Below, in pieces: positions 59,891-64,000 of a stretch of 64,000 bases of DNA. The stretch spans positions 21,578,645 to 21,642,644 of the forward strand of contig ML682013.1 in the NCBI GenBank assembly GCA_007922195.1, given 5' to 3'. Source of the DNA: Podocnemis expansa. Taxonomy: Eukaryota; Chordata; Testudines; Podocnemididae. The position numbers and the translations under genes are program-made. The notes beneath the pieces were generated by a model that worked only from the letters and a program-made list of their open reading frames with translations, was not told the origin of the DNA and made no database searches. How positions within the stretch are numbered: position 1 is the stretch's first letter; each line of letters starts with the position of its first letter.

Positions 59891-60989
59891 CACCAAGCAA
59901 TTGGTTATTATGTGGTAGGGAATCTTTCCTGTGGGTGCTGTTCCATCAGCATACATACAGTGTACCATCACTGCTCATGTTTTGCAGAAGTGTCCTTACA
60001 CAGTTCACAATCTTTCTTTAAAAAGAAATTGAGAAAAGCATTCAAAAGAATCATTACATATGATGGTAGAAAAATTAGTGTCTTTCTACAGTAAAAAGCA
60101 TAGATATTTGTGTAAAATATCTCGGTAGTCATAGAACCAGATAGAAACTAAGAGTGACTCTTCTACAGCCTGGTGGTGAGTGCACTTATGCTAGGTGAGT
60201 GCTGTAACCACTATGTTATTAGGTACTGAAGGGGAGAGGGCACTTGCACCATCACCTGCTCTTGTATCAATTCAATCCTTCCTTTCCTTTGCTTTTTAAA
60301 AAAGAAATTGAAAGTGCCTGGAAACTAAATGTATAATTTTGGGTTAAAATAAACATTTCATTCAACCTGAAAAAATCGTTAGCTTTTTTATTTCCAGAAG
60401 ATTCTGAAAAACATTGCTTTCAGTTCAGATCAAAACAGTTTCCCCCCCCCCCCAAAAACTGCCAGGTAAATGAAAAATTGGGTATTTGTCCACTTTTAAT
60501 TAGAATACAGGACTTCCTGACTTCCAGTCCTGTGGTCAGACAGCAGATCTCTCTGGTATCCTGAATTAGCCCTATATGAATTATTTGTTTTCCCCAGACC
60601 TCTGCTTTCTCATGGGTACTGTCATCAAATATATTATTTTTGACCACAGGGAGTGGATGCACAGGCTTATGGAAAAACAATTGTAGAGACAGTAATCTTT
60701 CTACCATCAGATATGACGCTTCTTTGGAATGCTCTTCTCACTTCCTTTTAAAGAAAGATTGTGTGCTGTGTAAAACTACTGCAAAACATGAACAGTGGTG
60801 TTGTGCTGTTATAGTCAGCAGTATTTGGAATCATTTAAATTGAAAATAACCTATATTGTTCTTTGCATCAGAAGTCAACAAGAAATGTGAGATCTTTTGC
60901 TCCTTCTAAAACTGCAGTCTGTGGTCCCTAGTAGATGCTTAGTGGTTGAACCGGTTGTATTATGCTTTTTTCGCTACCTTCTTTGTAAA
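59891..60989. other. Intron, possible tRNA-like scrap
   Basis: On the minus strand 60170-60230 reads CATAGTGGTTACAGCACTCA, recalling the SINE-like head at 600-716, but no B box follows. Otherwise unassigned. Confidence 0.4.
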
Positions 60990-62575
60990 CATCATGCTAG
61001 ACAGGGCCCCAGTCATCATGATAGCTCTGGGTTGGCTATGGCAGCAATGGTACACAACACTACTTTAGCTTTCAACTCAGGAGCCCATCGTGGTGCTGCC
61101 TCTTCTACCAGATCTGCTCACTCAAGACCAAGGTGTATTGCAGGAGCTCAACATCAAGGCATTGCATCTCAAAGCTTGGAACCTCCATGGCTAAGCCAAG
61201 GAGTGCTAGAGTGTTCAGCTGAAGTGCTGGCAGGAAGCACTCCACAAGAAATACTTACCAGTCCAAACAGAAGAGGCTCTAGATATGAGTGCCAGATAAC
61301 GGGGTCCTACCCTTGTCAGCACCCATTCCGATGGTCCTGGACTACTTGTTATGCTTGAAGCAGCAAGAGCTGTTGGGATCCTCAATAAATGTCCACCTGG
61401 CAGCTATCTTGGCTCTTCATGTGGGAGAGACTCAAAGCTCAATATTTTCTAACCCTTCAATTAAGTGGTTCCTGAAGGGCTTGAACAGGATGTTCCCACT
61501 CACATGTCCACCAGTGGCCTAGTGGGACTTGTGCTTGGTCCTTTTGAGACTGACAGGCCCTCCCTTTCAACTGATTGTGTTCAGTTCCCTGTTATATTTA
61601 TCCCTGTAGGTCGTTTTTCTGGTGGAGATTAAATCTGCAAGAAGGGTGTCTGAGATTTAAGCTTTAACCACAGAGCCTCTTGTACTGTGTTCTTCAAAGA
61701 TAAGGTCTGTTTTGGCTCCAGCCCCACCCAAAGTTGCTGTCCAAGGTGGTGTCGTAGTTCTGTACAAGCCAGAATATATTTTTCCCAGTATTCTTTCTGA
61801 AGCTGCATGTGAATGACAGGGAGTGCAGGCTGTACACACTAAATATCTGGAGGGAACTAATCTTCTATGTCGAGGACAAAACCTTTCAGAAAGATATCAC
61901 AAGTGCTTATTGTGGTAGCTGACAGGATGAAGGAAGAGCTGGTATCCTCTCAGAGCTTCTCTTCCTGGATCATGGCATGTATCCACCAATGGTACAAGCT
62001 GGCAGAAGTTCCCCCTATGGCAGCAACGGCACATTCTATAAGGATGCAAGTGCCCAGAGCAGCCTTTCTGGCTCAGGTTCTGATTGTTATCTTCAAGGCT
62101 GCAGTGTGGTCATCAGTCCATACCTTCTCTTGCCTGCTGCAGAATCATGTAAAGCACAGCAAAGATGTGGCAGTCTGAGAGGCTGTTATTTCTAGCCCTC
62201 CTACAGGGTAAGGTTTGAGAATCACCTGATTTTGGAATTGACATCCCAGTCACTAAAAGAAGAAAAAACATTTACTTAGGTGTATTTGGTGCTCTTTTGA
62301 GATGAGTTGCTCATGTCCATTCCAACACCTACCCTCCTACCCCTTTCTTGGAATTTCTGAACAGAAAGAAGGAACTGAGGTGGGTCAGGTTAGTTGAGCC
62401 CTATATATGGTAGGCGCCATTCCAGGGGGCTCCACAGGTGACCCTTAGGGTACTGGTGGGGGAAAACTTTTTGGCAGTCTGTGCATGTAGCATGCACATA
62501 TCTGATTTGGAATGGACATGAGCAACACACATTGAGGAACACCAGTTACAGGTAAGTAACTATCTCTTCTTCAGC
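60990..62575 (+). pseudogene. DIRS retrotransposon: recombinase region and inverted 3' repeats
   Basis: Pieces of the tyrosine recombinase region appear in order but in shifting frames: a segment near 61120-61300, WFLKGLNRMFP at 61460-61500, then 61867-62178 with TKPFRKISQVL, YKLAEVPPMAATAHSIRMQV and VWSSVHTFS. The His-x-x-Arg box survives (HSIR), but the Tyr position after WSSVHTF reads FSCLLQ, so the nucleophile is lost. Downstream, GTTGCTCATGTCCATTCC (62306) and TGGAATGGACATGAGCAAC (62508) are inverted repeats, followed by ACACCAGTTACAGGTAAGTA. Same layout as the copy at 27755. No reverse transcriptase seen. Confidence 0.85.
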
Positions 62576-62867
62576 TGCAGGAGGGGTCATGGCATGGTTA
62601 TGTGGGTGTTGTGAGCTGTGAAGCCTGACTCTGGCTAGGCATGGGGCTGTGACCTTTCTGCTTCCTCCACAAGAAGGAATGTGAGAGGAGGGGGTTGTGA
62701 CACACCAATACTGTTCATCCCCCAGAGGAGGAAGAAGCAATGACAAGTCTCCCTGCATCAGGCCACCTTCCCCATTTGGGCAGTGCTCTGAGGCTAGAAG
62801 CTCCTTCTGTCACTGACAAAATCACTTAAACAATTCTCCCAATATTGATGAACCTATAAAAGTATAG

Positions 62868-63066
62868 TATGGCTAATGCAGTGAGAGTTCTGTGGCACCT
62901 TAAGGACTAACAGATTTCTTCAGGCATAAGCTGTCATGGGCTCCAACCCACTTCATCAGATGCCTGAAGAAATCTGTTAGTCTTTAAGTTTCCATAGGAC
63001 TCTCGTTGTTTTTCTGTACACAGCCTAACATGACTACCACTCTGGAAATTTTCACTATGGCTAATG
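62868..63066. mobile_element. Penelope-like element, palindromic pair in an 11-bp target duplication (second subfamily)
   Basis: TATGGCTAATG occurs at 62868-62878 and 63056-63066. The left half is minus (GAGAGTTCTGTGGCACCTTA, hairpin motif 62932-62959), the right half plus (AAATCTGTTAGTCTTTAAGT to CTAACATGACTACCACTCTGG). The halves share a palindromic join at TTCAGGCATA.../...TGCCTGAAG. The sequence differs from the other copies, so this is a separate subfamily with the same architecture. Confidence 0.9.
62932..62959 (-). ncRNA. Hammerhead-like motif, mutated core
   Basis: On the minus strand: CTGATGA, extra A, stem GTGGG/CCCAT with a TTGGAG loop, then GACA in place of GAAA. The stem differs in length and loop from the other copies but still pairs. 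The changed GAAA would be expected to stop cleavage. Confidence 0.5.
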
Positions 63067-63329
63067 ACATCTCTTAATGGCAAATATAAAGTTTCTAACA
63101 CAGAGTGTTTTTATTTTTATTGGTGCAATATTTCCTCTAATCATCCCCAAATCATCTATAATGTGTGTTGCAGCATTGAAACATCCTTCTGCTACCCTCT
63201 GCCTGCTCTTCACCTGAAAGAGAATGACTTTCATGTTTTTTTCATCTTTGATGTCTATTTTTGTTTTTTCAGTGATATGGACAGTTATTTTCTGGAAATC
63301 GTATTGAGACACCAACTTTTGCTTTCTGC

Positions 63330-64000
63330 AGTTCTCCTGAATCTGCTATGTTAAGTGGAAAGTTTGATGATGCAAGAGATTCAGGGCAAGTGCAGAGAGC
63401 AAAACCAGAAACTGCTTTCATTGACCTAACCAAGGCCTTTGGCTTTACCAGTTGTGATGCCCTATATAAGGTGCTATGTAAGCTTGGCTGTCCGCAGACA
63501 TTAATTTCTGTCTTATGGCTCAGATATTGAACTGTTCATGATTCCCACTGGTGCCAAGCAGGGCCATGTCATTGCGCCAACCCTCTTGTCCATTTACCAT
63601 GCTGTGATCTTGATTCTGATCCACAGCCACTGTGCTGACTGAATTGGGATTAAGTATTGTATGGATGAGGGATGGGTAACTTTTCAATCTCCAAATAAAA
63701 CCTAAGATCATGAGAATTGGCATAACTGATATTCAATATGCAGGTCATTGCTTCATCCTCACACACATAGAAGGTGACCTGCAAAGCACTCTAAATCTTA
63801 TAGCAGATACCTAGCATAGCCTGGATCCCGCTCTCAACATTGGAAAAATCTAGGTACTCTACCAGCCCTTACCTGCACAAGCTAATCTTTGTATATTCCA
63901 TAAATCATGAAAGAGAATCCCTGGAAACTGTGAACTGTTTCTCATTCTTTGGCAGCAATCTCTCCTACAGAGCCAGAATTGACACAGAAATCGAATACAG
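63330..64000 (+). pseudogene. LINE reverse transcriptase fragment, runs off the window
   Basis: The + strand gives TAFIDLTKAFGF and VLCKLGCPQTLISVL (reverse transcriptase blocks with the first catalytic Asp in FIDLTKAF). After a frameshift come GAKQGHVIAPTLLSIY (the usual QGCVLAPTLFS block) and, at the end, NCFSFFGSNLSYRARIDTE (F-x-Y-L-G-S region after the palm). The expected YADD region near 63735-63750 is disrupted. This is a non-LTR retrotransposon of a different group from CR1. The 3' part lies outside the window. Dead. Confidence 0.8.

Noticed and set aside
12413..64000. Next IMMP2L exon (with the catalytic lysine) or the nested LRRN3 gene
   Set aside because: I looked for the K-R-V-I-A-L-E-G-D coding pattern with splice sites and for a long leucine-rich repeat frame and saw neither. 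A weak exon could still be missed by eye.
1..64000. CRISPR arrays, operons, phage or bacterial genes
   Set aside because: No regularly spaced short direct repeats, no ribosome-binding-site-led gene runs, and the exon, SINEs and LINEs show a vertebrate genome.

Overview
This window looks like non-coding vertebrate DNA, almost certainly from a reptile and most probably a turtle. The pointers are many old CR1 LINEs in the turtle/crocodilian/bird style, Penelope-like element (PLE) tails, DIRS tyrosine-recombinase retroelements, Ty3/Gypsy remnants, hAT and TAA-flanked MITEs, and ancient MIR-type SINEs. A crocodilian cannot be excluded and I cannot name a species. There is no bacterial-style gene organisation. 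Nearly all open reading frames are chance frames or fragments of dead transposons.

One host gene is recognisable. A 104-bp exon at 12309-12412 (+) has consensus splice sites and encodes the segment of mitochondrial inner membrane protease subunit 2 (IMMP2L) that starts at the proline of the catalytic S-M-x-P box. IMMP2L introns are known to be very long, so the rest of the window is most simply read as the two flanking introns. I found no neighbouring IMMP2L exon.

Region by region. 0-12 kb: tRNA-like SINE remnant, PLE pairs, a CR1, a hAT MITE, and a PLE copy with a GIY-YIG endonuclease remnant. 12.3-12.8 kb: the exon, followed 48 bp later by a hAT MITE with an 8-bp target duplication. 13-24 kb: intron with a MIR, MITEs, TG and TCTA microsatellites, hAT elements and a GC-rich degenerate minisatellite (20.65-21.87 kb). 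24.2-24.8 kb: two separate palindromic PLE insertions. 27.7-28.4 kb: DIRS recombinase fragment. 30-41 kb: a CR1 graveyard, one copy split by another CR1 tip. 42-48 kb: GC-rich repeat, CR1, MITE. 48.5-49.1 kb: the best PLE copy. 49.3-50.1 kb: possible LTR. 52.2-53.6 kb: reversed Gypsy pol remnant. 53.9-55.1 kb: two MITEs. 59.2-59.9 kb: CR1. 61-62.6 kb: longer DIRS copy. 62.9-63.1 kb: PLE pair. 63.3 kb to the end: LINE reverse transcriptase running off the window.

The strongest unusual signal is in the PLEs. At least five insertions are head-to-head inverted pairs with both 3' tails facing outward, and each whole pair lies inside one perfect 9-13 bp target-site duplication, so each pair arrived as a single insertion. 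A sixth short copy fits the same form. Several carry a hammerhead-like hairpin (CUGANGA, a 5-6 bp stem, GAAA) that lacks helix III, resembling the reduced hammerhead variants described for PLEs elsewhere.
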